From Fredinandcohnia quinoae (lineage in GTDB: Bacteria > Bacillota > Bacilli > Bacillales > Bacillaceae_L), in contig NZ_JAKTTI010000003.1 of the NCBI RefSeq assembly GCF_022427965.1, forward strand, positions 62,001 to 126,000: a stretch of 64,000 nucleotides of DNA, given 5' to 3'. The notes beneath the pieces were generated by a model. That model was not told the DNA's origin. It did not search any database and saw nothing but the letters and a program-made list of their open reading frames with translations. The position numbers were made by a program, and so were the translations under genes. Shown in pieces: positions 44,601-53,999 of this stretch. Numbering within the stretch: the first letter of the stretch is position 1; every line of letters starts with the position of its first letter.

Positions 44601-45441
44601 TATCAATTAAGTTATCAGCAGCATACGCTCTATCAACTTCACCAACATTTATTAATTCTCCAACCATTCCTAGGTCCACGTCTCCTTCTTCTAGATGTTG
44701 AAGAAAGTCTTCATAGTCCCTTAAAATGGCCGAATTTCCTTGGGGAAAATGCCCAAGGATTGCATGATTATTTAACTGAAACTCACCCTTTTTAAATTGG
44801 GGAATCGTGTCTTGAGTATAGTTTTCAAAAGGTTGTATCTCCTTGACGTTCGACCAAGAGATATTAATATTGTATTTTTTTAACCAAATTAACCAACTAA
44901 GAAATTCCAATTCCGTCGACTTTTCTACTGCCTCATCATACATTTCATCTGGTACATAAAGATCACTCATTTTTTGCATGGCTAAAAAAAGAGGACGATT
45001 TAGCATTGGTTCAGAATCAACCATAGTAGTAAGCATCCACTTTGTCCCATGGGTTTTTATCCTTTCTAATTTAACAGGATGTAAAAATAGAGGTGCGCGT
45101 ACATACGTCCCATCTAACATTGAACCACTTATGAATGGATATCCAATATATAAGTCATACAACCCAGTTTCGTCTTCTATTGATTTTAAATTACGATAAA
45201 GTGTAGTAAGTTTCCCTGACAAATTCAGTGATTCATCATTCCTGACATTTTGTGTAACCAGTTCAACCTTACTGTTATTTTTAATGATTCCTGCAAGGAT
45301 GTCTTGAGGATTTTTATTAATTTTAACTAATTCACTAAGGTCAAAGTTCCATTTATTAGAGGACTTCAACATACAAATAGACCTATTTCGGCGACTTAGA
45401 TCATTAAGCCTGTCCTTCAAAACAGTTAGTTTTTCTTTCAT
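41662..45441 (-). pseudogene. DUF4011-like SF1 helicase with C-terminal Vsr/MTES_1575-like nuclease, split by one in-frame TAG
   Basis: From ATG 45441 (AGGTGATA) the frame is open for 669 codons, then TAG (43434-43432), then open again without shift to 41662: 1260 codons including the stop. Domains: N-terminal DUF4011-like (LKDRLNDLSRRNRSI), Walker A GPPGTGKSQ (about 323), a coiled-coil insert, Walker B MVIFDEASQL, helicase motifs (IIAGDEKQLPP; QWHYRSKSEELI; NVQGDERDIIVFS; RLNVAVTRAKE), and a C-terminal Vsr/MTES_1575-like nuclease (YRIDQAIVHPKDP; LGIECDGAMYHS). Residues on both sides of TAG continue coherently (RNMDRI, DESLPFIK). It may be a recent knock-out, or two separate polypeptides if reinitiation at 43152 occurs. 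Confidence 0.85.
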
Positions 45442-45654
45442 TATATATCACCTATTTTTTAGTTAGTTCTTTCATCATTATATCCTTCATTATATTGCTT
45501 TAGTAGGTGAGTTAGACATGTTCTATTGGCTTTACATACTTAGATAGGGACGAACCAATAAGTTGTGTAGGTACAAGTTGGAAAAATGGTACCTATCAAG
45601 AGGCACGGTAACGTTTCACAGACAGTTAGTATTTAGTTTTGAATAAGTTAGTAG

Positions 45655-46452
45655 GAAAATAGTAACAAAATCGCCGACATAACGTTTGAAAACACCGAAA
45701 TTATAAAGGATATAGATGATGGAAAATCAGTTAAGCTTGATTTTACCGTCGTAACATCTACTGATGAAAAGATAAATATTGAAGTTCAGGTTATTAATAA
45801 TCATGACATGCCCGAACGTATTCTTTATTACTGGGCAAAGACGTATGCATCCTCAATTACCTCAGGTCAGCCGTATACATTGTTAAAACCCACAATCATG
45901 ATATCTATACTAAACTATCCACTCTTCCCTTCTGAAACTAATTCCTTCCATACTTGTTTCCGTATCACTGAAGATACAGAGCAATTTTTATGGTCCAATC
46001 ACCTTGAATTCCATGTGTTTGATCTGAGTGCTTTCATGCTACAATGGAGAAAATACAGACGGGAAATACGAAATCAAGAAAAAAATGAACAGATACCATG
46101 GCTAATGATGCTTTCAGCCGCAGATTATCGTAAAAGAAAATTTGACGAGGAATTAATAGGTGAATTGGAGGAATGGGCAATGGATAAAGAACAGGTAAGA
46201 GAAGCGCTTATTGAATGGGAAACATTAAGTGCTAATAAAGAAAATCGTGTCCTTTATGAAGCAAAGGCGAAAGAAATGCGGGATTTATTAAGTAATCTTG
46301 AAGGTGAGAGGCGATTGGGAAAACAAGAAGGAAGACTAGAAGAAAAACATATGACAGCACTTAAAATGCTTGAAAAGGGTTTTGACATTGGAACTATTGC
46401 AGAGATTACTGAATTGAGTGAAGATGAAGTTAATAGCTTGCTGAATAAATAG
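45655..46452 (+). pseudogene. 5'-truncated Rpn-family nuclease
   Basis: Open from about 45655 without a start codon or RBS; the frame upstream is full of stops. Sequence starts at DITFENTEIIKDID, goes through the catalytic region KLDFTVVTSTDEKINIEVQVINNHDMPERILYYWAK (D, E-x-Q), and ends with the basic/acidic tail GKQEGRLEEKHM and an HTH-like ITELSEDEVNSLL. About the first 50 residues are missing. ATG 45808 would start after the active site. Only distantly similar to the copy at 18692. Confidence 0.75.
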
Positions 46453-46475
46453 CCTGCCTATATTCAACAATTTTG

Positions 46476-46498
46476 AGGCACGGGATTCTTCCGTGCCT
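46476..46498 (+). terminator. Hairpin terminator
   Basis: AGGCACGG / CCGTGCCT perfect stem, only a weak T-run. Confidence 0.6.
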
Positions 46499-46691
46499 AT
46501 AATTGTTCAGCAATGAGGCCGATTTTCTTACCGAAATATTTTAACGATTTTAAACCAATCAGGATATTTTTATATAAAGCATCACAACACATTCTTATTC
46601 GCCCTACTCACCAATTATCATGTAAAATCACGTCCCCTTTTTGCATAGTGATAAATGGTAGCATATATAGGTAAGAAATACGAAATAACAG

Positions 46692-47309
46692 TTAATTCAT
46701 GACCTTGCTTCTTCCTTCAATTCTCTCTACTAGTGTAAATAAAAATCGATAAATTAACCGATACGCTTCCTCTAATGACATCTCCTCTTGGAACCCCTTC
46801 ACATTATTCAAAGCGAAATTCAAGTCCCATACACCATCATTTTGATTAAAGATCAATTCAAATTTTCCTTTATCTCCCTGTAACTCTTTACGTAAGTTAT
46901 CTTTGAGGGATGACTCAAATTTTTTCTGCAGCTTCAATCCTACCATGACGTCGTATGTTCCAAATACGTCATTCACTTCAAACGAAATCGAATCTACGCC
47001 GATTTGATCAAACCAATGAGATTCAAAGTATAGAAATTCATTCTTATGTTTTTGAAGGTAGTCAATCGAGTTTTCTAAAAAACCGAATGATTCTGTAGCA
47101 ATCGTTTCTTCTGATTCTTTGTCACATCTTTCAATGTATGCTTCAAGGAAACGTGTAGTAGGATCTTTTTCTATGAGTGTCACGTCATTTGGAATCAATT
47201 CATGTTTTTGAATGTACTCTATTTCCTCTTGATATAGCTCAACCTTTTTTACCGATGGATTACTCATCAACTCTGATGAAATATATTTTTCCATTTGCTT
47301 ATGTAACAT
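46692..47309 (-). CDS. Conserved-looking cytosolic protein, unknown
   Basis: 205 residues from ATG 47309 (AGGAGG, 8 nt). Helical N-terminus (MLHKQMEKYISSELM), then VELYQEEIEYIQKHELIPNDV, a middle region with FESHWFDQIGVDSISFEVNDVFGTYDV and a C-terminal LEEAYRLIYRFLFTLVERIE. No membrane segment, acidic. I do not recognise a characterised family. It follows the DEAD-box gene by 80 bp on the same strand. Confidence 0.7.
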   Translation of the reverse strand: MLHKQMEKYISSELMSNPSVKKVELYQEEIEYIQKHELIPNDVTLIEKDPTTRFLEAYIERCDKESEETIATESFGFLENSIDYLQKHKNEFLYFESHWFDQIGVDSISFEVNDVFGTYDVMVGLKLQKKFESSLKDNLRKELQGDKGKFELIFNQNDGVWDLNFALNNVKGFQEEMSLEEAYRLIYRFLFTLVERIEGRSKVMN

Positions 47310-47389
47310 AGGTATATCCTCCTGAAATTGGTGCCTCACCGTAAGTTAAAACTAAGGGGTAAGGCACAATTTTTCGTCTCATTTATTCG

Positions 47390-48688
47390 TTATCGAGTGC
47401 GTCTCCGACCTTGGGTTTTATTGCTTGAATTGCCTTTTGATCGCTTATCATGAGGCTTTCTGTTTGAAGAAAACGGTGCAGCCTTCCTTCCGTCTCGTCT
47501 ATTACCTTCAGAGCGCTTATCTTCTTTTATTTGCTCACTTGCTCTCTGATAATCCTCACGGTCAGGAATACTTATTCCTTTGATCACTTGTATGTCTAAT
47601 TTTTGATGGATTCCTTTTTCAATCATTCGGAGGAACTCCATATCCTTAGGATCTATTAACGTAAAAGCAACCCCATCTCCACCTGCACGGCCCGTTCGTC
47701 CAATCCGGTGTACATAGCTTTCCACGTCATGTGGAATATCATAGTTATAGACGTGTGTTACACCTTCTACATCAAGTCCCCTTGCCGCAACATCCGTTGC
47801 CACCAAAAATTGTGTTTTCGCTTCACGAAATCGTTTCATCGCTTTTTCACGTTTGGACTGTGGTAAATCACCATGCAGCTCGTCAGATTCATATCCGCTG
47901 GCAATCAATGCTTCGTGCAGCTTTTTGGCACGAACCTTTGTACGACAGAAGATAATCGCTAAAAAAGGTCGATGTTCCTCGATTAAATGAAATAAAGTGG
48001 CTTGTTTTCTCCGGTCAGTTGTCTCAATCACCACTTGTTTGATCTCTTCAACCGTTACTTTTTTCGCTTTCACTTCTATGAACTCTGGCTCTACCATATA
48101 TTTTTTGGCAAGACTTCGAATTTCATTAGGCATTGTTGCTGAAAACAGCATGGTTTGTCTTGAAGGGAACGTTTCACTAATGATGTCATCTACCTCTGGA
48201 AGAAAACCCATCAGTAGCATTTGGTCGGCTTCATCTATCACAATCCTCTCAATCGTTGAAAGGTCAATTGTTCCACGGCGAATATGGTCCAGTAACCGAC
48301 CAGGTGTTGCAACAACAATATGCTGAGCACCTTTTAACTTCTTTAATTGATGCGCCACATCCTGACCACCATATACAGATAACACGTTGATACCCTCAAC
48401 GTTCTCGATCATTTTCTTCATTTCCTTTGAAATTTGTAGAGCTAATTCTCGTGTTGGCGTTAAAATAAGTACTTGAACATCCGAGTTGTGCACATCAATC
48501 TTTTCAAGAATCGGAAGAACAAAAGCCAATGTCTTCCCTGTTCCAGTTTGTGCTTTTGCAATAACATCCTTCCCCTCAAGTACTGCTGGTATTGTCTGTT
48601 CTTGTATAGGAGTAGGGGCTACTATACCTAAAGACTTTAATGTATGGTTAATCTCTTTTCGAATACCAAGTTGTAAAAAATCTACCAA
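47390..48688 (-). CDS. DEAD-box RNA helicase
   Basis: 432 residues from TTG 48688 (weak RBS). All motifs present: Q motif [19 protein letters not shown], Ia PTRELALQ, Ib [61 protein letters not shown]. The C-terminal 70 residues are basic and low-complexity ([19 protein letters not shown]), a common RNA-binding tail. ATP-dependent RNA unwinding in ribosome assembly or mRNA decay. Which Bacillus paralogue it matches cannot be decided here. Confidence 0.93.
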   Translation of the reverse strand: MVDFLQLGIRKEINHTLKSLGIVAPTPIQEQTIPAVLEGKDVIAKAQTGTGKTLAFVLPILEKIDVHNSDVQVLILTPTRELALQISKEMKKMIENVEGINVLSVYGGQDVAHQLKKLKGAQHIVVATPGRLLDHIRRGTIDLSTIERIVIDEADQMLLMGFLPEVDDIISETFPSRQTMLFSATMPNEIRSLAKKYMVEPEFIEVKAKKVTVEEIKQVVIETTDRRKQATLFHLIEEHRPFLAIIFCRTKVRAKKLHEALIASGYESDELHGDLPQSKREKAMKRFREAKTQFLVATDVAARGLDVEGVTHVYNYDIPHDVESYVHRIGRTGRAGGDGVAFTLIDPKDMEFLRMIEKGIHQKLDIQVIKGISIPDREDYQRASEQIKEDKRSEGNRRDGRKAAPFSSNRKPHDKRSKGNSSNKTQGRRRTR

Positions 48689-48995
48689 GGCTAATCACGT
48701 CTCTCTTCTTGTAATAAAACTAATCTATTTATTCACAGGCTTATCTACTATATCATATTGGTTTGTATTTACAGATTGATTTCGATTATTATGGGTCGCA
48801 GGGACAGGTTCCTTGTCCCACCAAAAATAGTAAATCTGTCGTACTAAACATTTACAAATATCGCGCTCTATAACTGGATAGGCTGCACTAAATTGGACGG
48901 GCTGTAAACTTAGTGTAGCCTACCTACCCATCCATACACTACATCCCACTTACTTATTAATAATAAGCAAACGTGCAACTGCTCGTCGTACAAAA
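48689..48995. other. Intergenic region with a small GGGACA hairpin
   Basis: At 48801-48819 lies GGGACAGGTTCCTTGTCCC, a short palindromic motif that I know as a recurrent intergenic element in Firmicutes. Otherwise no gene. Confidence 0.5.
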
Positions 48996-49022
48996 AGGAC
49001 CTTGATTTAAATTCAAGGTCCT
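48996..49022 (-). terminator. Terminator after the zeta-like remnant
   Basis: Near-perfect stem AGGACCTTGA / TCAAGGTCCT, followed by TTTTTG on the minus strand. Confidence 0.75.
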
Positions 49023-49039
49023 CAATGGAAGATTATTAT

Positions 49040-49369
49040 TTATATGCTTTCTATATAAACATCGGATTTAGTTTTTTGCCCTTCTTTAGCTTTGTGCATT
49101 TGTCTAATGGCATTACCGCCTGCAAGCGTTGTCTCAATTGAGAAATCCTTGCCTTCTTTAATGTATTTATTCACTGATTATATAACTTCTTTTCCAGCTG
49201 TTACTCTTTTTGATTCAGGGTTTTCTGTATCTATTCTTCGTGCGATGGCATCTGGATCAATGTTAATCTCAACACTAATTTTGTCAATAATTAAGTTTCT
49301 TATTGTACTTTTTCCGCTTCCAATTTTACCAGCAAACACATAGAACATCGGGGTATGTTTATTCATCAT
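49040..49369 (-). pseudogene. Zeta-toxin-like P-loop kinase remnant, in-frame TAA and 3' truncation
   Basis: From ATG 49369 the frame reads FYVFAGKIGSGKSTIRNLI (Walker A GKIGSGKST), INIDPDAIARRID and NPESKRVTAGKEVI. Then TAA (49180-49178), then continues in the same frame SVNKYIKEGKDFSIETTLAGG-like sequence (the FSIETTL segment typical of zeta kinases) before ending at 49040. Intact relatives are about 190-200 residues, so the C-terminal half is lost as well. ATG overlaps the stop of the partner ORF. Confidence 0.7.
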
Positions 49370-49554
49370 GAATCACCGTCATTATTAAAAGGAACAATAT
49401 CTCCATTAGGAAATTCCTTTACCAACTTGCCGTTCTTCTCATACACAATATAAGTGTTATTTACTTTAGCATCTATTCTTGCTCGCTCACCTGTCATCTT
49501 AACCCAATTGTCTGCCCATGCAAATTTTCGTTTTGGTACATAATTTTGCTCTTC
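49366..49554 (-). pseudogene. Partner (antitoxin-like) ORF of the zeta-like kinase, start lost
   Basis: 62 codons open after an in-frame TAG at 49557-49555, no start codon at the right place. Contains KRKFAWADNWVKMTGERAR, TYIVYEKNGKLVKEFPNGDIVPF. The stop overlaps the ATG of the zeta-like ORF by coupling TGATG, the arrangement of antitoxin-toxin pairs. Small acidic C-terminus. Its role as antitoxin is inferred from position. Confidence 0.55.
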
Positions 49555-49566
49555 CTACCTGCTATA

Positions 49567-50535
49567 CTAAATTGTTATAATAACTTTCCCCTGTGAATGC
49601 CCATTTTCAAAATATTGAAATGCCTTTGGAACCTCACTCAAGGAATAGCTTCTATCAATAATTGGCTTTACTTTTCCTTCTTCTATAAGCTTTTTCATCA
49701 ACTCTAAATCTTTTTGATTTGTCCTCTGCAAAAAGGTGATAAATTTCTTTTTTCCAATCATGGATAACCAGGTGCCAAGCATCATTGTCTGATACATTTG
49801 ACTACTTGTGCCACCAACATGAATGAATACGCCATTCTCTTTCAGCTTTCTTTTATAGGTAGAAATTGATTGCGAACCATTCACGCCGAAAATTACATCA
49901 AAGGTCTGATTATGATTGAAAAAGTCTTCATTTTTATAATCTATCACATGGTCTGCCCCAATGGACCTTAAGATGTCTATGTTTCTAGTACTCACCACAG
50001 CCGTCACGTCAGCACCAAATGCTTTCGCAATTTGAACGGCAAAGGTTCCAACACCGCCTGAAGCCCCATGAATTAATACTTCATGTCCAGCTCTTATCAT
50101 TCCTTTATCCCTTATAGCTTGTAAAGCAGTAGTAGCTGCCATGGGAACAGCTGCAGCTTCGGAAAAGTTTAGATTACTAGGTTTTAATGCCAATGACTTT
50201 TCATCGGCAACGACATACTCTGCTAAAGCACCCCAGCCACTTCTAGATAAGTCTCCGTAAACCTCATCTCCAACCTGAAATTGAGTAACTTTTTCACCTA
50301 TAGCCTCCACTATACCTGCTACGTCCCCACCAGGAATAAGGTATTTCGGTTTCGTAAGACCAAATGCTAATCGGGCGGGCAGTGGTTTTCCTGTTAATAA
50401 AACTAGATTACCAAAATTAATTGAAGATGCATGAACTCTTACTAGTACTTGATTTTGCTTAGGTGTGGGTGTAGCTACCTCCCTTATTTTAAGTGTATCT
50501 GGTGATCCATATCTTTCAGAGATAACTGCTTTCAT
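49567..50535 (-). CDS. Zinc-independent MDR alcohol dehydrogenase/quinone oxidoreductase
   Basis: 322 residues from ATG 50535 (AAAAGGAG, 7 nt). MDR family: GD-VAGIVEAIGEKV-x-QFQVGDEVYG, NADPH-binding GASGGVGTFAVQIAKAFGADVTAVVS, and FEVIFGVNG-like end of the Rossmann fold. The structural zinc cysteines of alcohol dehydrogenases are absent, as in quinone oxidoreductases. Reduces quinones or enones with NADPH. The Crp/Fnr regulator gene lies 76 bp upstream on the same strand. Confidence 0.87.
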   Translation of the reverse strand: MKAVISERYGSPDTLKIREVATPTPKQNQVLVRVHASSINFGNLVLLTGKPLPARLAFGLTKPKYLIPGGDVAGIVEAIGEKVTQFQVGDEVYGDLSRSGWGALAEYVVADEKSLALKPSNLNFSEAAAVPMAATTALQAIRDKGMIRAGHEVLIHGASGGVGTFAVQIAKAFGADVTAVVSTRNIDILRSIGADHVIDYKNEDFFNHNQTFDVIFGVNGSQSISTYKRKLKENGVFIHVGGTSSQMYQTMMLGTWLSMIGKKKFITFLQRTNQKDLELMKKLIEEGKVKPIIDRSYSLSEVPKAFQYFENGHSQGKVIITI

Positions 50536-50611
50536 TTTCATTCTCCTTTTAATCCTTTTTCAATGATTGTAGACGGAAAATGTAGATGGAGCATTGACTT
50601 AAGTTAAGATT

Positions 50612-51187
50612 TTATTGAATACGTTTTTTAATTCTACTTAAAGACTCTGGTGTCATACCAAGGTAAGTTGCCAATTGATGTTGGGGCACACGTTTGAGGA
50701 GATCTGGTCGATTTTGTAAAATCATTTTATAGCGTGCTTCTGGAGATGAACGAATAAATTTTGCATGTTCATTTTGTGCTTTGGCAAGGAAGTTTTCCAT
50801 CATGCTTCGTGTCATGGTTTCAAGCTCTGTATATTGCTTATACATTTTTTGTTCGGACTCTAGATCTGCAACAACTAATACACAGTCCTCTTGACAGATT
50901 AATGAGTAGTCGGATGATTGATCAGGTTCCCCATCATTAAACAACAAAATGGCTTGTTCTTCAGTATAGAAATTGGAAGTAACCTCTTTTCCATCTTCAT
51001 CTAAATAATACTGTCTGACACATCCTTTCAATACAAAAAAACATTTCTTAGATGGAGAATCTCCCTGTTTGATTAGATAGGTCCCCTTTTTAAACTTCAC
51101 GATTATTAATTCATTAATAATAGCCTGTTGCTCGGCATCAGTTAGAGTTGTATATTTATCCAAATACTTCATAAGGATTTCTTCCAT
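50612..51187 (-). CDS. Crp/Fnr-family regulator
   Basis: 191 residues from ATG 51187 (AAAGGAG). Cyclic-nucleotide-binding-type beta barrel: IIVKFKKGTYLIKQGDSPSKKCFFVLKGCVRQYYLDEDGKEVT. C-terminal HTH is short: VPQHQLATYLGMTPESLSRIKKRI. No Fe-S cysteine cluster like that of Fnr. Probably controls itself and the adjacent dehydrogenase. Confidence 0.87.
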   Translation of the reverse strand: MEEILMKYLDKYTTLTDAEQQAIINELIIVKFKKGTYLIKQGDSPSKKCFFVLKGCVRQYYLDEDGKEVTSNFYTEEQAILLFNDGEPDQSSDYSLICQEDCVLVVADLESEQKMYKQYTELETMTRSMMENFLAKAQNEHAKFIRSSPEARYKMILQNRPDLLKRVPQHQLATYLGMTPESLSRIKKRIQ

Positions 51188-51412
51188 GATAAGTCTCCTT
51201 TTCAAGGTATGGGTTCTTCAAGATAATAGTACCATTTCTATCCATACTGGAATATACATTTTGTAGGCTAATGATGGAGTAAGGTGAAGTTTTAAAAAAC
51301 CGAAGCAATATTGTGTAAGAAGATATTAGCTAATTTCATGGAACTTTTTTCTCCTCTATAACGTATATGCACTAACTGAGATTCGAACCTATAATTAAAA
51401 GGGTGAAGAAGT

Positions 51413-51955
51413 ATGAGAATGTATAAATTACAAGAGGTCATTAACTTATCTGAGGATAAAAAACTTTTGCTAAAAAATGAAAAGGATCAAGAAGTTGGGT
51501 TTATACGTCGAGAGGTTATTTCTGGGTATGAAGAAAAACATATTTTTTCCTATACCTCAATGGATGAAAATAATAAGGTGATAGTGGGAATTAAAAAAAG
51601 GGGTCTTACAACTTTTTTAACCCCTAGGTATGGTGTAATTACACAGGAACATGAATACGAATTAAAAGATAAGATCGGAAATAATATATTGTATTTTTGT
51701 GTAATAGGTGTACTTGAAAATAAAAAAATATTAATTGAAGAAAATTGGGACGGAGATATTGAAATTAAGGTAGAAAAACAAGTAGTAGCTTATATAAGAA
51801 AACTAAAGAAAAGTGATTTATTTGCTTTCTTTCAATTTGAAGATCAAATAAAAGAGAATTCTCTCTTATTTTCAGTTACTATATTAATGTACTTTATGTT
51901 TAAGATTTATAATAAGGAAGCGGAAATTATTCAATATATTATGGATTGGGACTAA
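51413..51955 (+). CDS. Tubby-C/LURP-one-like barrel protein (tentative)
   Basis: 180 residues, RBS AAAGGGTG. Beta-rich: KLLLKNEKDQEVGFIRREV, YELKDKIGNNILYFCVIGV, WDGDIEIKVEKQVVAYIRKL, then a C-terminal helix ENSLLFSVTILMYFMFKIYNK that may embed in the membrane. This is the pattern of Bacillus LURP-one/tubby-like scramblase-related proteins, but the assignment is from overall layout only. Confidence 0.55.
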   Translation: MRMYKLQEVINLSEDKKLLLKNEKDQEVGFIRREVISGYEEKHIFSYTSMDENNKVIVGIKKRGLTTFLTPRYGVITQEHEYELKDKIGNNILYFCVIGVLENKKILIEENWDGDIEIKVEKQVVAYIRKLKKSDLFAFFQFEDQIKENSLLFSVTILMYFMFKIYNKEAEIIQYIMDWD

Positions 51956-51992
51956 AGTTTCTTTCTTTTACAAAATTGACTATTAAGCCATA

Positions 51993-52038
51993 AAAAAAGA
52001 AATCACCTTAATCTATGTATTTAGGTGATTTCTTTTTA
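51993..52038 (+). terminator. Bidirectional terminator
   Basis: AAAGAAATCACCTTAA / TTTAGGTGATTTCTTTTT between convergent genes. Confidence 0.8.
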
Positions 52039-52109
52039 AATAAAATTGATAGTTTATTAGAACATTCATAGAAGATAACATAAAAAACAACAAATCTGTA
52101 AAGCGGATA

Positions 52110-52805
52110 CTAATAATCTTCCGACTTACTATCACGAACTTCCCCAGTTACCCATCCAAAATAAAGATCAACCCCATTTACTGCGACTGGTCCAACAACC
52201 TCATCCTTCTTGGCTTCCACGTTAAACAATTCTACAAATTCGGCGTAATCCTCATACCACTTTCCTTCCTTACTAAAGGAATGGATAAGCATTAGAGCAT
52301 TTTTTGCATTTACGTTCTTTGCTTCTTTTATTGCCGAAGCTGTTCGGTGAAATAATTGATATCTTTTGTTTAAGGCATCATCTTCTTTTAGATTCAACAG
52401 GTCCAACAAGTACGTTAGCCTTTTTCTTTTTCCCTCACTTGGATTTTCCCCTTTCCACGCTTCAACCCTTTCTCCAAAAGCCTCGGAAACCTTTCCTTCT
52501 ACCATGATTGGCAATAATTCACCACCAGCATTAGCTAATAGGTAAAGATCGTTTTGAGATTTGGCACCACCACCCGGTAATGAAACCTTGTATTCTGGGA
52601 ATCCATACAGGATGTTCACCTGTTGAAAAAGCGAGATATCACTGCTCTTAAATGCCTTTTCCACACAAGGTGGTAGATTTTCTGCTTCTTCCCAGCAATT
52701 TGCTAATTCATAAGCAGAATAAGCTGGTTTCCACTGTTTCTCTGGATCCGCTAGTAACTTCCTCCATGAATCTGCTCCTTTCGATGGAACAAAATATTTC
52801 CCCAT
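52110..52805 (-). CDS. Orphan protein with a PD-(D/E)XK-like signature
   Basis: 231 residues, RBS AAAGGTGGG. Begins FVPSKGADSWRKLLADPEKQW, then GGGAKSQNDLYLLANAGGELLPIMVEGKVSEAFGE: an Asp followed 17 residues later by E-G-K at a strand end, which resembles a PD-(D/E)XK nuclease core. Predicted cytosolic. I know similar uncharacterised (DUF6946-like) proteins in many genera. No partner gene near; a nuclease role is inferred. Confidence 0.6.
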   Translation of the reverse strand: MGKYFVPSKGADSWRKLLADPEKQWKPAYSAYELANCWEEAENLPPCVEKAFKSSDISLFQQVNILYGFPEYKVSLPGGGAKSQNDLYLLANAGGELLPIMVEGKVSEAFGERVEAWKGENPSEGKRKRLTYLLDLLNLKEDDALNKRYQLFHRTASAIKEAKNVNAKNALMLIHSFSKEGKWYEDYAEFVELFNVEAKKDEVVGPVAVNGVDLYFGWVTGEVRDSKSEDY

Positions 52806-53066
52806 AGTAACCCCACCTTTGAAAAATTTTAAAAATATTATATAAAGTCAATTCGGTATTTTGATTGTGAAGTCCTTTATATCCACCGAAAAAATAGAGC
52901 AGAAGATGTCTCTAGTCATTTCGTAGACAGGATCTTATTCATTTTTCAAATAGGACAGTAGGAACATTGCAATTATATTCCCAAAAAAGGGATTGAAACA
53001 AAAATTGTACACAAAATCCATTAAAAAAAAGAGTTTATAGTGAGACGTAAAAAAGGAGAGATTAAA

Positions 53067-53675
53067 ATGAAAAAATTTGTTATTGATGGAACTCAATTTG
53101 TAGGCTTACAGTTAGGGGATGATTATGAAATAGTAACAGTTACCACTTGGGATCATGATTGTAACATTCTTCCGTATCGACGAGCCTTTAGGAAAAACAT
53201 CATGGACATTATACATATGAATCGATCGGGTCGTTCTATTGAAGAAACTGTACAGAATACAGAAAATTCAAGTGATTTTTGGTTTATTCAAGCTACAAGG
53301 CCTTTAGATGAGAATCAACAAGTCTATCGATTAAAAGAAAATATGATTGATTTTGATACTGCAATTGATTGTGGATTTGGTATTATTCGAGTTTTAAAAG
53401 GAAAATACGAGGGAGAGTACTTTCTTTATAACTCTGAAAACGACGAGGAGGATACCGGATTTATGTTAGATATCTATCTTCAAATTGCTGTTAAAAACTA
53501 CGATAACAAGAGTTTAGAGAAATATGTAAATACAAAGTATGGTAGACAATTATTAAGAATTCTACAATTAACGAGTGATAATGCATTAACTCATAAGTTG
53601 GACATGTCATTCCAACGAAAAAAAGGTGGAGACAATTTAGTGATATTGGGGAGGAAGCAGCATGGAAGTTATTAA
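53067..53675 (+). CDS. Orphan protein, first gene of a two-gene pair
   Basis: 202 residues from ATG 53067 (AAAGGAGAG, 6 nt). Features: FVIDGTQFVGLQLGDDYEIVTVTTWDHDCNILPYRRAFRKN and FDTAIDCGFGIIRVLKGKYEGEYFLYN, suggesting a beta-rich domain. No TM, no recognised motif. Its 3' end overlaps the next gene by 14 nt. Confidence 0.65.
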   Translation: MKKFVIDGTQFVGLQLGDDYEIVTVTTWDHDCNILPYRRAFRKNIMDIIHMNRSGRSIEETVQNTENSSDFWFIQATRPLDENQQVYRLKENMIDFDTAIDCGFGIIRVLKGKYEGEYFLYNSENDEEDTGFMLDIYLQIAVKNYDNKSLEKYVNTKYGRQLLRILQLTSDNALTHKLDMSFQRKKGGDNLVILGRKQHGSY

Positions 53676-53853
53676 AAAAATATCAAGTGCATATAGTGTG
53701 GTGGGCAATGGTGGTAAAGGATATTGGTTGGTTAAAGTGCTAGGAAGTTATTCATCTAGCAATGAAGCACACTCAGATATGCTAGATGTTCTCAATGAGA
53801 AGAAAACTGAAAATGAATTAGAAAGGCAGTTCAGAAGGAATAAAACATATTAA
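53662..53853 (+). CDS. Small orphan protein coupled to the upstream gene
   Basis: 63 residues, RBS GGGGAGG inside the end of the upstream gene. Contains SSAYSVVGNGGKGYWLVKVLGSYSS and a charged C-terminal helix. No family recognised. The overlap implies translational coupling and joint function. Confidence 0.6.
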   Translation: MEVIKKISSAYSVVGNGGKGYWLVKVLGSYSSSNEAHSDMLDVLNEKKTENELERQFRRNKTY

Positions 53854-53872
53854 TTGCAAATAATCCAGTGAA

Positions 53873-53914
53873 GCAAAAAAGAGAGATAAACTAAGTGATT
53901 GTCTCTCTTTTTGC
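53873..53914 (+). terminator. Terminator after the orphan pair
   Basis: GCAAAAAAGAGAGA / TCTCTCTTTTTGC. Confidence 0.8.
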
Positions 53915-53999
53915 TATTAGTTGTCGAGGTATTTCGTAGACACGCCTTGAAAACAGTCTATCCATTATCAGGTGACATTTGTTAACAGTCAGCACTCTT

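Noticed and set aside
37081-45441. TAG reassigned as a sense codon in this genome
   Set aside because: mcrC in the same island ends with TAG normally, and the other disruptions use TAA or frameshifts. Nonsense mutations are simpler.
35133-45441. BREX, DISARM, Dnd or type I R-M system
   Set aside because: No methyltransferase, PglZ, DndABCD or HsdS was found; the only definable known system is McrBC.
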